A stretch of DNA of 64,000 nt from Cytophagaceae bacterium (GCA_005791165.1 SXXW01000004.1:62001-126000), one strand, 5' to 3'. Positions 1 through 9,268 are shown, counted from the stretch's first letter. The notes: a model not told the origin generated them from the sequence alone. Numbers and translations: made by a program.

Positions 1-1641
1 AAGATCGTTTGCATCCTTCGCATTAAAGTAAGCCCGCAATTGGTTCGTTATTTCTAATGTCAAAACTGGATAACCCAAATGCTTCAGTCGGAGCTCAATC
101 AAATCGCGCCCCTTAATCAAATGGGACTTATTTTCCTCTTTGATAAATTCTTTAATTCGCGCTTTTGCCTTGGTCGTAAACACAATTCTAAGCCAATCCT
201 CAGAGGGTTTTTGCTTAGACGAAGTCAATATTTCAATCTGATCCCCATTCGCTAACTTATGAGATAAGGGAACTAATTTCCCTCCTACTTTAGCCCCAAT
301 GCAGCGAGCACCCACTTCTGAATGTATCTCAAAAGCAAAATCCAAAGCCGTAGAACCGGATTGTAAAACGATTAATTTCCCTTTGGGGGTAAATACAAAT
401 ACCTCCTCATGGTAGAGTGAATTTTTGATGTCATCCACTAACTCAACGGCAGATTTGGATTTATCATTTGATTCCAAGGCTTCTCTCACTTGCGATAACC
501 AAGATTCAAAAGCCTGACTCGTCCTGGTGTCCGTTCCCTTATATTTGAAATGTGCTGCCACACCCTTTTCGGCAATTTCATCCATCCGATTCGTCCGGAT
601 TTGTACTTCTACCCAGCGCCCCTCCTTATCATTCCCAAAGGGCATACTCATCACCGTGGTGTGCAGAGACTCATACCCATTCGATTTGGGAGTAGAAACC
701 CAATCTTTTAATCGGCTTGGGTTAGGCCGATAATGATCCGTTACAATGCTATACACTTCCCAACAATCAGATTTCTCACGCTCCAATGGTACATCTAAAA
801 CCACTCGGACCGCAAACAAATCATATATTTTATCAAAGGAAACATTTCCCTTTTTCAATTTATTGTAAATGGAATAAATGGATTTTGGTCGGCCGATGAT
901 CGTATAATTCTTTTCTCGCGCATCCAACGATTTTTTGATGGGCCTAATAAAATGCTCCACAAAACTTTCTCTACTTCGCTTATTTTCCGACAATTTATGG
1001 GCAATCTCCTTATAAGCTTCAGGCTCCGTATACTTTAATCCTAAATCCTCTAATTCTGTTTTAATCGCATTTAGACCTAGTCGGTGCGCCAAAGGAGCAT
1101 ATAAATAAATGGTTTCTGAAGCAATTTTCAATTGCTTTTCCTTCGCCATACTCCCCAATGTGCGCATGTTATGTAAGCGATCTGCTAGCTTGATCAAGAT
1201 TACCCGAATGTCATCAGAAAGCGTCAATAACATCTTTCTGAAATTCTCGGCTTGTTGGGATGTCCCGTACTCAAAAGTCCCAGCAATCTTAGTCAAACCG
1301 TCGATGATCGACGTAATCTTAGGACCAAAGTCTTTATCTATTTCTTTTAAGGTCGTATTGGTGTCTTCAACCACATCATGCATTAATGCCGAGATAATCG
1401 AAGTAGTCCCAAGCCCAATCTCCTCTACACAAATTTGCGCCACCGCTAAAGGATGGTATATATAGGGTTCTCCGGATTTTCTGCGCATATCTTTATGCGC
1501 CTCTGCGGAGAGTAAAAAAGCTTTTTTTATTTGTTTGGCATCGTCATCTTTCAAAAAAGGCTTTGCCGTATGTAGCAATTTACGGTACCTTTTGAGTATC
1601 TCTAAACGTTCTTTTTCTATGTCGATGACAACGCTTTTCAT
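1..1641 (-). CDS. rel: RelA/SpoT family (p)ppGpp synthetase/hydrolase, 3' end outside window
   Basis: Makes and degrades the alarmone (p)ppGpp in the cytoplasm. The frame is open from the ATG at 1641 down to base 1, giving 547 codons; the C-terminal ACT/regulatory part lies outside the window. Read from the complement: an HD hydrolase domain with ALMHDVVEDT near residues 86-95, a synthetase region containing YDLFAVRVVLD and KSNGYESLHTTVM, then a TGS domain starting near EVFVFTPKGK. Having both HD and synthetase motifs suggests a bifunctional enzyme, as in most Bacteroidota; this is inferred from motifs. The start overlaps the ispF stop by one base (TAATG), suggesting translational coupling within the M16-ispF-rel operon. 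Confidence 0.93.
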   Translation of the reverse strand, partial: MKSVVIDIEKERLEILKRYRKLLHTAKPFLKDDDAKQIKKAFLLSAEAHKDMRRKSGEPYIYHPLAVAQICVEEIGLGTTSIISALMHDVVEDTNTTLKEIDKDFGPKITSIIDGLTKIAGTFEYGTSQQAENFRKMLLTLSDDIRVILIKLADRLHNMRTLGSMAKEKQLKIASETIYLYAPLAHRLGLNAIKTELEDLGLKYTEPEAYKEIAHKLSENKRSRESFVEHFIRPIKKSLDAREKNYTIIGRPKSIYSIYNKLKKGNVSFDKIYDLFAVRVVLDVPLEREKSDCWEVYSIVTDHYRPNPSRLKDWVSTPKSNGYESLHTTVMSMPFGNDKEGRWVEVQIRTNRMDEIAEKGVAAHFKYKGTDTRTSQAFESWLSQVREALESNDKSKSAVELVDDIKNSLYHEEVFVFTPKGKLIVLQSGSTALDFAFEIHSEVGARCIGAKVGGKLVPLSHKLANGDQIEILTSSKQKPSEDWLRIVFTTKAKARIKEFIKEENKSHLIKGRDLIELRLKHLGYPVLTLEITNQLRAYFNAKDANDL

Positions 1642-2120
1642 TAGTCTTTTTGAATTAATGCGACAGCCATCGCGGATATTCCTTCCCCTCTTCCTACAAA
1701 GCCCATCCCCTCAGAAGTCGTGGCCTTAATCGAAATTTGGCTCTCCTCAATGCCCATCACAAGGGATAAATTCTCCTTCATCGCTGGAATATGTGCATTT
1801 AATTTGGGTTGATCTAAGATCACCGTCACATCTGCATTACCTAATTCCCATCCCGCCTCTCGAATCATTTCCATGACTTTTTGCAATAAAATCGTAGAGG
1901 CAACGCCCTTCCAAACAGGATCTTTATCCGAAAAATGAAAACCAATATTGCGCATATTGGCAGCACCTAATAAAGCATCGCACAATACATGACAGACGAT
2001 ATCCGCATCTGAATGACCTAGAGGCCCATGATCGGAAGGGATTAAAATACCTCCCAACATACATGGCCTTCCAGCCACCCATTGATGTACATCATATCCT
2101 TGACCTACCCTAATTTTCAT
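1641..2120 (-). CDS. ispF: 2-C-methyl-D-erythritol 2,4-cyclodiphosphate synthase IspF
   Basis: Fifth enzyme of the MEP (non-mevalonate) isoprenoid pathway. It cyclises CDP-methylerythritol 2-phosphate and releases CMP. At 159 aa it matches the usual length. The metal ligands are visible: D10-x-H12 in GQGYDVHQW and H44 after GHSDAD. The C-terminal stretch KATTSEGMGFVGRGEGI is the family's substrate-binding segment. The gene lies one base downstream of the M16 peptidase stop and overlaps the rel start by one base, so all three genes are probably one transcript. The rest of the MEP pathway is not in the window. Confidence 0.96.
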   Translation of the reverse strand: MKIRVGQGYDVHQWVAGRPCMLGGILIPSDHGPLGHSDADIVCHVLCDALLGAANMRNIGFHFSDKDPVWKGVASTILLQKVMEMIREAGWELGNADVTVILDQPKLNAHIPAMKENLSLVMGIEESQISIKATTSEGMGFVGRGEGISAMAVALIQKD

Positions 2121-2121
2121 A

Positions 2122-3357
2122 TTATGCCATTTTATATATCAATGTATTGGATTTCCCTTCCTTAAATATTTTTTTAGCCCAATAAGCCACTTCGCTTAAG
2201 GTGACTTTCGCTAAATTTTCAGATTCTAAATTAACCAAATTAACATCGCCTGCATTCGCGGCCATAGCTAAATTCATGGCGCGATTCAGCACTTCAACCT
2301 CCCCAAAAATCAAACTCGCCTCTGCCTGGTTTTTAACACGTTCCAAATCCACTGTTTGATAAGTGCAATTCACAAAATCATGAATAGCTTGATTCAATTC
2401 CTTTTCGGCCAATTCCAAATCAACTCCATCACAAACTTGGCCTGAAATGATTAGCAATCCAGGGTCTAAAGATCCCGTTTGAGAAACAGAGATTGAATCA
2501 AAAATTCGCTTGTTTTGAACCAAAGCTAAATATAAAAAAGAGGTTTCATTCCGACCCATTAAATCTGACATCAAATCAATGGCATAAAATCCCTCATCGT
2601 AGCGACCAGGCACCGGATAAGCTTTATAAAAACGATTGGACGGAACCTTACCCACAATTTCCATTCGACGATCTTCCGTTTGAACAGGTTCTTTGGGCAA
2701 TTGGCGCTTAGGCTTATTCCCACCCGGAATAGGGCCAAACCACTTTTCAGCCAATGCCTTTGCCTCGGCAAATGTTATTCGGCCCGCTAATACTAAAATT
2801 GCATTTGCCGGAACATAATATTTAGCAAAAAATGCTTTCACATCTTCTAAAACGGCTTCCTCGATGTGCTGAATTCCAGCGCCAATCGTAGGCCAGCGGT
2901 ACGGGTGTTGCGTATATATGAGCGGACGGAATTTCAACCAAACATCTCCATAGGGTTGGTTTAGATAACGTTGCTTAAATTCTTCGATGACGACTTTTCG
3001 TTGGACTTCCAGGGATTGAGGATTAAAGGCCAATTGCAACATGCGGTCCGATTCTAGCCAAAAGGCTGTTTCAAGATTTTGATACGGAACCGATATGTAA
3101 TAATTGGTTAAATCGGGAGTAGTAAAAGCATTATTTTCACCGCCTACCTGCTGCAAAGGACTATCGTAATTTGGAATATTGGCACTACCTCCAAACATCA
3201 GATGCTCGAAAAGATGGGCAAATCCTGTCCGATTAGGATCTTCATCGCGTGAACCCACATCATAAATGACATCCATCACGGCGAGGGTCGATGTGTGATC
3301 TTCATGCACAATAACTTGAAGTCCATTTGAAAGCGTAAATTGTTGATATGAAATCAT
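2122..3357 (-). CDS. M16 family zinc metallopeptidase (single M16 unit)
   Basis: Insulinase/processing-peptidase family protein of 411 aa. The inverted zinc motif HxxEH is present as HLFEH at residues 48-52, with the downstream acidic helix around VVIEEFKQRYLNQPYG supplying the usual third ligand. No signal peptide is seen: the protein begins MISYQQFTLSNGLQVIV, so it is probably cytoplasmic or needs an unseen export route. Length fits one M16 N-terminal domain plus one inactive C-terminal domain, as in pqqL/YmxG-like proteins. First gene of the run leading into ispF and rel. A TACATTTG box (3386-3393, complement) lies about 28 bases upstream. The substrate is unknown. Confidence 0.88.
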   Translation of the reverse strand: MISYQQFTLSNGLQVIVHEDHTSTLAVMDVIYDVGSRDEDPNRTGFAHLFEHLMFGGSANIPNYDSPLQQVGGENNAFTTPDLTNYYISVPYQNLETAFWLESDRMLQLAFNPQSLEVQRKVVIEEFKQRYLNQPYGDVWLKFRPLIYTQHPYRWPTIGAGIQHIEEAVLEDVKAFFAKYYVPANAILVLAGRITFAEAKALAEKWFGPIPGGNKPKRQLPKEPVQTEDRRMEIVGKVPSNRFYKAYPVPGRYDEGFYAIDLMSDLMGRNETSFLYLALVQNKRIFDSISVSQTGSLDPGLLIISGQVCDGVDLELAEKELNQAIHDFVNCTYQTVDLERVKNQAEASLIFGEVEVLNRAMNLAMAANAGDVNLVNLESENLAKVTLSEVAYWAKKIFKEGKSNTLIYKMA

Positions 3358-3385
3358 GAAGGTCGAATCAAAAAAAAGAATTAAA

Positions 3386-3393
3386 CAAATGTA
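3386..3393 (-). promoter_or_regulatory. Bacteroidota-type -7 box for the M16-ispF-rel operon
   Basis: On the complement this reads TACATTTG, a match to TAnnTTTG, about 28 bases before the M16 peptidase ATG. No clear TTTG -33 element is seen at the expected distance, so the call rests on the -7 box and position. Confidence 0.5.
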
Positions 3394-3425
3394 AAAAATT
3401 AGGCCTAAAAACCACAGTGCTTAGT

Positions 3426-3433
3426 TACTTTTG
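3426..3433 (+). promoter_or_regulatory. -7 box upstream of the TPR-like exported protein gene
   Basis: TACTTTTG matches TAnnTTTG and ends 19 bases before the ATG at 3453. It is divergent from the box serving the M16 operon. No good -33 element is seen. Confidence 0.45.
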
Positions 3434-3452
3434 CAATTCAATTTTATGACTT

Positions 3453-4562
3453 ATGCGTAAAATCATTTTCCTGTTTCTTATTTTCTGTCATTCGCAAGGC
3501 CTCGCACAAATTCTTCAGGATGCTTATGCGAAACAATTAATTTCAACGGGTTTAGATCATTTATATGCCTTCGATTTCAAAGAATCGAATGCCGCATTTT
3601 CCTTATTTAAATCAAAATATCCCAAAAACCCCGCCGGATATTTGTTGACCGCCATGCAAATTCAGCTACAATATTTTCCGCTAAAAGACCACGTCAATCA
3701 AGGTAAAAATTATGTACATAACCTAGAAAAATCCTTTGATTTAGCTGAAGCGATGTATTTGAAAAATAATAATGACTTAGAATCCGCCTTTTTTTGCACC
3801 TCCGCTTTAGGATTTTTAGCAGCGTATGAAGCGGATAATCAGAATTTTATCAAAGCGGTCAACTATGCCAAAAAATCATATCATTACATGAAAATTGGCC
3901 TCTTAAATTCAGATAAGCAACCCGAATTTCTATATTCATCCGGAGTTTACAATTATTACCGAATTTGCTATCCGGAAATTCATCCCATATTAAAACCTTT
4001 TATGTTCTTCTTTGCGGATGGAAACAAAAAATTGGGCCTAGCGCAATTAGAAGCTGGCATTAAAAAAACAGTGTTTGTTAAAAATGAGTCCCTCTTTTAC
4101 ATTGGATATATTTACAACAAGTATGAAGGAACACCGGCCAAAGGACTTCCTTTTAGCTTAGAATTGACAAAAAAATTCCCAAACAATCATTGGTATTCCT
4201 TGCAAAGAGCTGAATTATTATCGCTGACTGGCAATTACGAAGGTGCGAATGAATTCATCGAAAAATTAGAAAAAACAAAGTCTCCTTATTATCTAGGAAG
4301 TGCCCTAACGTTTAGAGGTATGCGGGAAGAATTTGAAAATCGTAACTTAGCAGCCGCTGAATCTTTTTACACCAAAGCATTAGCCTATCCTTGGGAAGAA
4401 CGATTTACCAAAGACATTAGAGGCTTGGCTTATTTAGGATTAATTAGAATAGCTCAAAAAAATAATCAGACAGTAAAAGCAAGAAAGTATAGCTCCATGG
4501 CTAAAGAATATATAGAATATAAAAATTCACTGATTGAATTTAGCCGGATTACCGGCCAATAA
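3453..4562 (+). CDS. exported protein of unknown function with TPR-like helical repeats
   Basis: I do not recognise a named family. The 369-residue protein starts with a clear Sec signal peptide (MRKIIFLFLIFCHSQGLAQ, cleavage after about residue 19). The rest is rich in aromatic, Leu and Ala residues spaced as in tetratricopeptide-like helical hairpins, for example around residues 250-350 (WYSLQRAELLSLTGNYEGAN and RGLAYLGLIRIAQKNNQ). It is therefore probably a periplasmic scaffold or adaptor. It has its own promoter-like box and is followed 10 bases later by a methyltransferase, so it may lead the polysaccharide transcript, but nothing in its sequence ties it to sugar metabolism. Confidence 0.75.
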   Translation: MRKIIFLFLIFCHSQGLAQILQDAYAKQLISTGLDHLYAFDFKESNAAFSLFKSKYPKNPAGYLLTAMQIQLQYFPLKDHVNQGKNYVHNLEKSFDLAEAMYLKNNNDLESAFFCTSALGFLAAYEADNQNFIKAVNYAKKSYHYMKIGLLNSDKQPEFLYSSGVYNYYRICYPEIHPILKPFMFFFADGNKKLGLAQLEAGIKKTVFVKNESLFYIGYIYNKYEGTPAKGLPFSLELTKKFPNNHWYSLQRAELLSLTGNYEGANEFIEKLEKTKSPYYLGSALTFRGMREEFENRNLAAAESFYTKALAYPWEERFTKDIRGLAYLGLIRIAQKNNQTVKARKYSSMAKEYIEYKNSLIEFSRITGQ

Positions 4563-4572
4563 AGGCAATATT

Positions 4573-5271
4573 ATGGAAAGTAGAGAAGCTGGTATTGAAC
4601 GATTATATCCGAAAATTTGGGGAAGAATGGCGGCTAGATTTTATTATTTGAGGGAGCTGAGGCGCCAATTAGAAAAAGTCATTTCGTTGTTTGTGAAGAA
4701 TTCCCCGCACCAATTATTAGCCGATTATGGCTGTGGAAATAAACCGTACCAACCACTATTCGACCCTTTTGTGGAACAATATATCGGCCTAGATCTTGCC
4801 CTAAATACCAAAGCCGATGTCACCATTAATCCAGAAGGAAAAATAGATCTGCCAGATGAGAGTGTTGGTTTTGTACTTTCGACCCAAGTATTAGAGCATG
4901 TGGAAAACCCCAGTGAATACCTGAAAGAAGCCCATCGAATTTTACAAAAAGACGGGAAATTAATTTTGTCTACCCACGGATATTGGATGTTCCATCCGGA
5001 CCCAACCGACTATTGGCGATGGACCTCCACAGGCTTACAAAAAATTGTAAAAGAGGCTGGATTTGAAGTGGTTTATTTTGAAGGAATTTTAGGCCGGTCT
5101 GCGATGGGTCTCCAACTATTTCAGGATGGCATTTTGTTTAAAATACCACAGTCCTTGCGATTTATTTGGGCTATGATCATGCAGCCCTTGATCATCTTTT
5201 TTGACAAAATCATTTTGTCAAGTTCCCGAAATCAAGATGCTTGTACTTTTATTTTAGTCGCTAAAAAATAA
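4573..5271 (+). CDS. class I SAM-dependent methyltransferase (Methyltransf_11 type)
   Basis: Probable methyltransferase of the polysaccharide block, 232 aa from the ATG at 4573. The SAM-binding motif I is DYGCGNKPYQ at residues 51-60, followed by an acidic strand end at IGLDL, then STQVLEHVENPSEYL and the post-motif RILQKDGKLILS. An in-frame ATG at 4534 lies inside the preceding gene, so the 4573 start is preferred. Substrate unknown; location between an exported protein gene and a glycosyltransferase suggests a glycan or lipid-linked precursor. It abuts the next gene with no gap. Confidence 0.85.
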   Translation: MESREAGIERLYPKIWGRMAARFYYLRELRRQLEKVISLFVKNSPHQLLADYGCGNKPYQPLFDPFVEQYIGLDLALNTKADVTINPEGKIDLPDESVGFVLSTQVLEHVENPSEYLKEAHRILQKDGKLILSTHGYWMFHPDPTDYWRWTSTGLQKIVKEAGFEVVYFEGILGRSAMGLQLFQDGILFKIPQSLRFIWAMIMQPLIIFFDKIILSSSRNQDACTFILVAKK

Positions 5272-6372
5272 ATGAAACTCTTAATCGCCCGGTCGAATTT
5301 CTTTTCCTATTCGGAGACTTTTATAGACCAACAAATCAGGCAATTAACTCCGCATGCCGTTTTGTATGAAGGTTGGCAGCCAAGCAATATCCATGCTGGC
5401 GGTTCCATTTATCCCTTTCCGCTAAACCTATTAATTTTTAGAGGAAGCCTTCGGAATTTATTTCCTGCTTTCTATCAAAAAGTATATACCTACTTTTTAA
5501 AAAAATATTTGCTGAAAACGGAAACCGCTTGTCTTCTGGCTAATTACGGGCCATTGGGAATGCATATTTTTACCGCCTGCCAAGAATCTAACATTCCATT
5601 TGTCGTACATTTTCACGGCTTTGATGCCAGCGAAAAGAAAACAATTGCTCGCTATGGAGAGGAATATCGTCAAGTTTTACCTCTAGCCAAAGCAGTCATT
5701 GTCGTTTCTCAAGTCATGAAAATGGATATCGAAGGAATATGTGGACCATTGAAAAACCTCCATGTTTTGCCTTATGGGGTCGACACAGAAAAATTCAAAC
5801 CCGGGATCAAAGCGTCAAAACAATCCATCCAATTAATTTCTGTGGGTCGTTTTACAGCTAAAAAAGCTCCCATCATGAGCATTAAAGCTTTTGAGATTTT
5901 GCTAGAAAAATTCCCAAAGGCCCATTTTACCATGATCGGTGATGGGGAATTGTGGGAAGAGGCAAAAATATATGTGGAGGAAAATGGATTAGGGAAAAAT
6001 GTATCGTTTATGGGCCAACAAAAACCGAAATTGATTTTAGAAAAATTACAGGACGCCGATATTTTTATCCAACATTCCATTAAAACACCCAGCGGCGATT
6101 CTGAAGGAACCCCTAATTCCATTTTAGAAGCGAGTGCCTGTGGATTGCCGATTGTTTCCACCTTGCATGCAGGGATTCCTGAAGCGGTTATTCAAGGAGA
6201 GACAGGAATATTGGTTCAAGAAAGTGATTTCAAGGCGATGGGCGAGGCATTAATTTCATTAGCAAACGACCCAACACTCCGAATTAAAATGGGGGAATCC
6301 GCTAGAAATCACATGCTGAAAAATTATGAAATAAAAACACAAGCAGAAAAACTGAAAGGTCTGCTGCAATAG
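5272..6372 (+). CDS. glycosyltransferase family 4 (GT-B fold)
   Basis: Retaining glycosyltransferase, 366 aa, likely acting at the inner face of the membrane on a lipid-linked glycan. The N-terminal half carries VVHFHGFDASE (about 111-121). The C-terminal half has VGRFTAKKAP and the GT4 donor-site signature EGTPNSILEAS with its two glutamates (E278 and E286) in E-x7-E spacing. It directly follows the methyltransferase (stop and start adjacent). Donor and acceptor sugars cannot be read from the sequence. Confidence 0.88.
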   Translation: MKLLIARSNFFSYSETFIDQQIRQLTPHAVLYEGWQPSNIHAGGSIYPFPLNLLIFRGSLRNLFPAFYQKVYTYFLKKYLLKTETACLLANYGPLGMHIFTACQESNIPFVVHFHGFDASEKKTIARYGEEYRQVLPLAKAVIVVSQVMKMDIEGICGPLKNLHVLPYGVDTEKFKPGIKASKQSIQLISVGRFTAKKAPIMSIKAFEILLEKFPKAHFTMIGDGELWEEAKIYVEENGLGKNVSFMGQQKPKLILEKLQDADIFIQHSIKTPSGDSEGTPNSILEASACGLPIVSTLHAGIPEAVIQGETGILVQESDFKAMGEALISLANDPTLRIKMGESARNHMLKNYEIKTQAEKLKGLLQ

Positions 6373-6386
6373 CAGAAAAAAATCAG

Positions 6387-6414
6387 TTGTTTTTAGTGCA
6401 AATGTGTATTTTTG
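6387..6414 (+). promoter_or_regulatory. possible promoter ahead of the flippase gene
   Basis: TATTTTTG (6407-6414) fits the TAnnTTTG -7 box, with a TTG 17 bases upstream (6387-6389). It lies in the 62-base gap between the glycosyltransferase stop and the flippase ATG at 6435. A second transcription start within the polysaccharide block is plausible. Confidence 0.45.
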
Positions 6415-6434
6415 TCAATTACACAAATTAATCC

Positions 6435-7931
6435 ATGGGGATAGTCATTCGTCAAAGTGCAAAAGCTTCCATCGTTACCTATTTAGGTACGGCGATTGGC
6501 ACTTTCAACGTGATATTCCTGTACAATCAATTTCTTTCTCAAGCCCAAGTAGGTTTAATTGCCGGCGCATTAGTCAGCATTCCCCTAATTTTTGCTTCGT
6601 TTACCCAATTAGGAATTCCACATATTGCGGTACGATTTTTTCCTCACTTTGACGATCCGGCAAAAGGCCACAATGGTTTTTTCGGGTTTTTAATGATTGC
6701 GCCGCTGTTTGGCCTATCCCTTTTTGTCATTGGATATCTGTCTTTGCATGAGATTTTCAATCAAATTTATTCCGAAAACTCACCGCTTCTGCCAACCTAT
6801 TTTTACTACATGATCCCCTTAACGGCTAGTTATTTATATATGACCGTTTTGGAGGCATACGCCAGAGTCCACCTTAGAATTGTGGTCCCAGCCATCATTC
6901 GTGAATTATTTTTACGCATTTCAAATGGCCTTTTAATTCTGTCCTTTGGTTTGGGATATATCGATTTCCATCAATTAATTCAATGCATTACCTTATCGTA
7001 TTTAATAGCCGTTCTTGGCTTTTTTGTTTACATCAAACAATTGAAACGGTTTTACACAAGGCTTGACTTTTCATTTTTGAAGCAACCTATTTTCAAAGAA
7101 ATGCTAGGGTATGGCGGCTGGGTTTTGTTGGCAGGTGCGAGCTTTACCTTGATCCAGCATATTGAAAAACTGATGCTTCCAGCTTATGCGGGCGGATTGA
7201 GCACCACCGCCATTTTTGATATTAATTCGCGCATGGGCTTAATGATTGCAATCCCAAGAAATGTGATTGCAGCCATCAGCACGCCTCTATTAGCACAGGC
7301 CTGGAAAAGAAATGACATTAACCAAATAGAGGATATTTACAAAAGATCATCGCTTAATTTATTGATCGTAGGGTGCTTTTTGTTTTTATTGATCTGGTGC
7401 AACTTAGATTTCATCTACCAAATTATTCCAAGACACGAAGTATATGAAACAGGGAGGTGGGTTGTGTTGATGGTGGGCATTTCAAAAATCATCGACATGG
7501 GTACGGGCCTGAATTCTGAAATACTGATCAACTCGAAATTTTATCGATACGACCTTTTATTTTACATCGTTTTGGCGGTGAGTGTTGTTGTAGGGAATTT
7601 GATTTTTATCCCCTTGTACTCTTACAATGGGGCTGCATTAGCTGCATTAATGGCTTTGGCCTTATACAACACGATCAAATTTGTTTTTATTTGGAAAAAA
7701 ATGGGATTCCAACCCTTTGAAAAAAGGACGATCCTCATCATCGCAGTTAGCCTACTTATTTTTGTCCTAGTCAGTCAAATCCCAATATTAACAGGTACAA
7801 AATGGATCGCTTGGGCCATGAATATTGGCATTAGAACGATCGCCATTTCGGGCTTATTTTTGTTGGCGGGATGGCAACTAAATTTATCCCCTGACTTGGA
7901 AGAATTAATCAATAATTACAAAAAGAAATGA
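6435..7931 (+). CDS. Wzx-type polysaccharide flippase (MOP superfamily)
   Basis: Integral inner-membrane protein of 498 aa with about 12-14 hydrophobic segments spread along its full length, as expected for oligosaccharide flippases that move undecaprenyl-linked repeat units across the membrane. It starts MGIVIRQSAKASIVTYLGTAIG, the amphipathic first helix typical of the family, and carries a conserved basic stretch around MLGYGGWVLLAGASFTL. An out-of-frame open stretch within the gene is a shadow. The last four bases overlap the next gene (ATGA). Substrate specificity is unknown. Confidence 0.88.
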   Translation: MGIVIRQSAKASIVTYLGTAIGTFNVIFLYNQFLSQAQVGLIAGALVSIPLIFASFTQLGIPHIAVRFFPHFDDPAKGHNGFFGFLMIAPLFGLSLFVIGYLSLHEIFNQIYSENSPLLPTYFYYMIPLTASYLYMTVLEAYARVHLRIVVPAIIRELFLRISNGLLILSFGLGYIDFHQLIQCITLSYLIAVLGFFVYIKQLKRFYTRLDFSFLKQPIFKEMLGYGGWVLLAGASFTLIQHIEKLMLPAYAGGLSTTAIFDINSRMGLMIAIPRNVIAAISTPLLAQAWKRNDINQIEDIYKRSSLNLLIVGCFLFLLIWCNLDFIYQIIPRHEVYETGRWVVLMVGISKIIDMGTGLNSEILINSKFYRYDLLFYIVLAVSVVVGNLIFIPLYSYNGAALAALMALALYNTIKFVFIWKKMGFQPFEKRTILIIAVSLLIFVLVSQIPILTGTKWIAWAMNIGIRTIAISGLFLLAGWQLNLSPDLEELINNYKKK

Positions 7932-9136
7932 AGTTAATGTTGCTAGCGGGCGGGTTGCCACATTATTACAACCTCGTTTTAAATAAATTGCAACGTGATT
8001 TTAACGTAGAAATTAGCGTGGTCGTACCCAAGGGCAACGGGGCAACATTAGGTGCTGGGGTTTTTGAAAGTACCAACGGCATTGAATTTAAGGTCTACTT
8101 CCAGGAAGAATACACCACCTATTATGGCAAAAAATTCTTTAGGGGATTGCGCGAACTCATCAGGGAAGAGAAGCCAGACATTTTAATGGTTTCTTGGCCA
8201 TACCAAGTATCTTTTGTCTTTTATCCATTTTGGTATTTGTTTTTAAAGTGGAATAAAATTGCCCTAATTTCTAAGGAGATTCCATTCCAAGTACCCCATT
8301 ATGAACAGGCGATTAGCTATTATATACAAGGTGGTGGAATCACGGAGAATAATCAATCACATCAAAAAAATAATGCTTGGACCGCTAAGATCAAATTTTT
8401 GATTGTCCGAGAAACCCGAAAGATTTTTAGCCGCTTGGTCGACGCCCACATCAATTACCTGGAGGAGGCTCGCAGCCTTCATGCCAGTTATGGTGTAGCT
8501 GCCAATAGGGTATTTATAACCGCTAACTCGCCCGACACGGATGAGATTTTCAGACATGAAGCTACGCTTCAACATGTTACATCGAACCCATATCGGCTGT
8601 TGCACGTAGGCCGATTAGTGAAATGGAAACAGGTGGATTTACTCATTGAGGCGTCGGTTGAATTGCGAAAAAAATATGGGTCAACCGAATTAACCATTGT
8701 GGGTGATGGGCCAGAAATGGAGAGTTTACAAGCACAGGTCATTGAGGCCGGCGCTCAAGATTACATTCAATTTACGGGGGGAGTTTATGACATGTGGGAA
8801 TTGGGAAGAATTACTTGCGAGGCGGGCATATATGTGTTGGCGGGAATGGGTGGTTTGTCTATCAATGAAGCCATGTGTTTTGGAAAACCAGTGATTTGCT
8901 CCGTGGCCGATGGAACGGAAAAAAGATTGGTCAGAGAGGGTTATAATGGCCATTATTTTGAATCGGGTTCTGTGACAAGTTTAGTGTCGACGATTGAAAA
9001 ATTGTTTTTAGATCCAGCGCAAATTCAGTTGATGGGCCAAAGGTCCAAAGAAATCATCCAACAAGAAATCAATATTCATACCGTGCTGGGCAATTACATG
9101 GAGGCGTTCAAATTTGCTAGAAATCGTATAAACTGA
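7928..9136 (+). CDS. glycosyltransferase family 4
   Basis: GT-B fold transferase of 402 aa. N-terminal glycine-rich start MKLMLLAGGLPHYYN, mid-protein LLHVGRLVKWKQVDLLIEA, then LTIVGDGPEM and a C-terminal donor-site segment GGLSINEAMCFGKPVICS. The expected E-x7-E pair is less canonical here (GLSINEAMCFGKP keeps only the second Glu), so the exact subfamily is uncertain. The start overlaps the flippase stop by four bases, implying coupled translation of transporter and transferase. Confidence 0.85.
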   Translation: MKLMLLAGGLPHYYNLVLNKLQRDFNVEISVVVPKGNGATLGAGVFESTNGIEFKVYFQEEYTTYYGKKFFRGLRELIREEKPDILMVSWPYQVSFVFYPFWYLFLKWNKIALISKEIPFQVPHYEQAISYYIQGGGITENNQSHQKNNAWTAKIKFLIVRETRKIFSRLVDAHINYLEEARSLHASYGVAANRVFITANSPDTDEIFRHEATLQHVTSNPYRLLHVGRLVKWKQVDLLIEASVELRKKYGSTELTIVGDGPEMESLQAQVIEAGAQDYIQFTGGVYDMWELGRITCEAGIYVLAGMGGLSINEAMCFGKPVICSVADGTEKRLVREGYNGHYFESGSVTSLVSTIEKLFLDPAQIQLMGQRSKEIIQQEINIHTVLGNYMEAFKFARNRIN

Positions 9137-9155
9137 TATTCTTAGGGCACCAACC

Positions 9156-9187
9156 AATCATAGAAAATATCTATTTCATCTATGTGA
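9156..9187. repeat. imperfect inverted repeat in the gap before wecB
   Basis: AATCATAGA pairs with TCTATGTGATT across a loop of about 12 bases, leaving a two-base bulge. It sits in a 161-base intergenic gap. There is no T-tract, so it is not an obvious terminator. The remainder of the gap (9188-9260) is AT-rich with nothing recognised. Confidence 0.35.
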
Positions 9188-9260
9188 TTAGCCAATTTAA
9201 TTAAACAAAAAGACTATTTTGGAGGTCTTCATAGAACTATCGACTATTCACTATTTCCTT

Positions 9261-9268
9261 TATCTTTG
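9261..9268 (+). promoter_or_regulatory. -7 box upstream of wecB
   Basis: TATCTTTG matches TAnnTTTG and ends 29 bases before the wecB ATG, at the end of the longest gap in the polysaccharide block. No TTTG is seen 19-20 bases upstream. Confidence 0.5.

Noticed and set aside
1109-1465. 118-aa plus-strand open frame inside rel
   Set aside because: Rel's motifs run unbroken through it on the other strand.
5772-6161. 129-aa minus-strand open frame inside the GT4 gene
   Set aside because: Codon use and composition are a shadow of the plus-strand GT4, which has clear family motifs.
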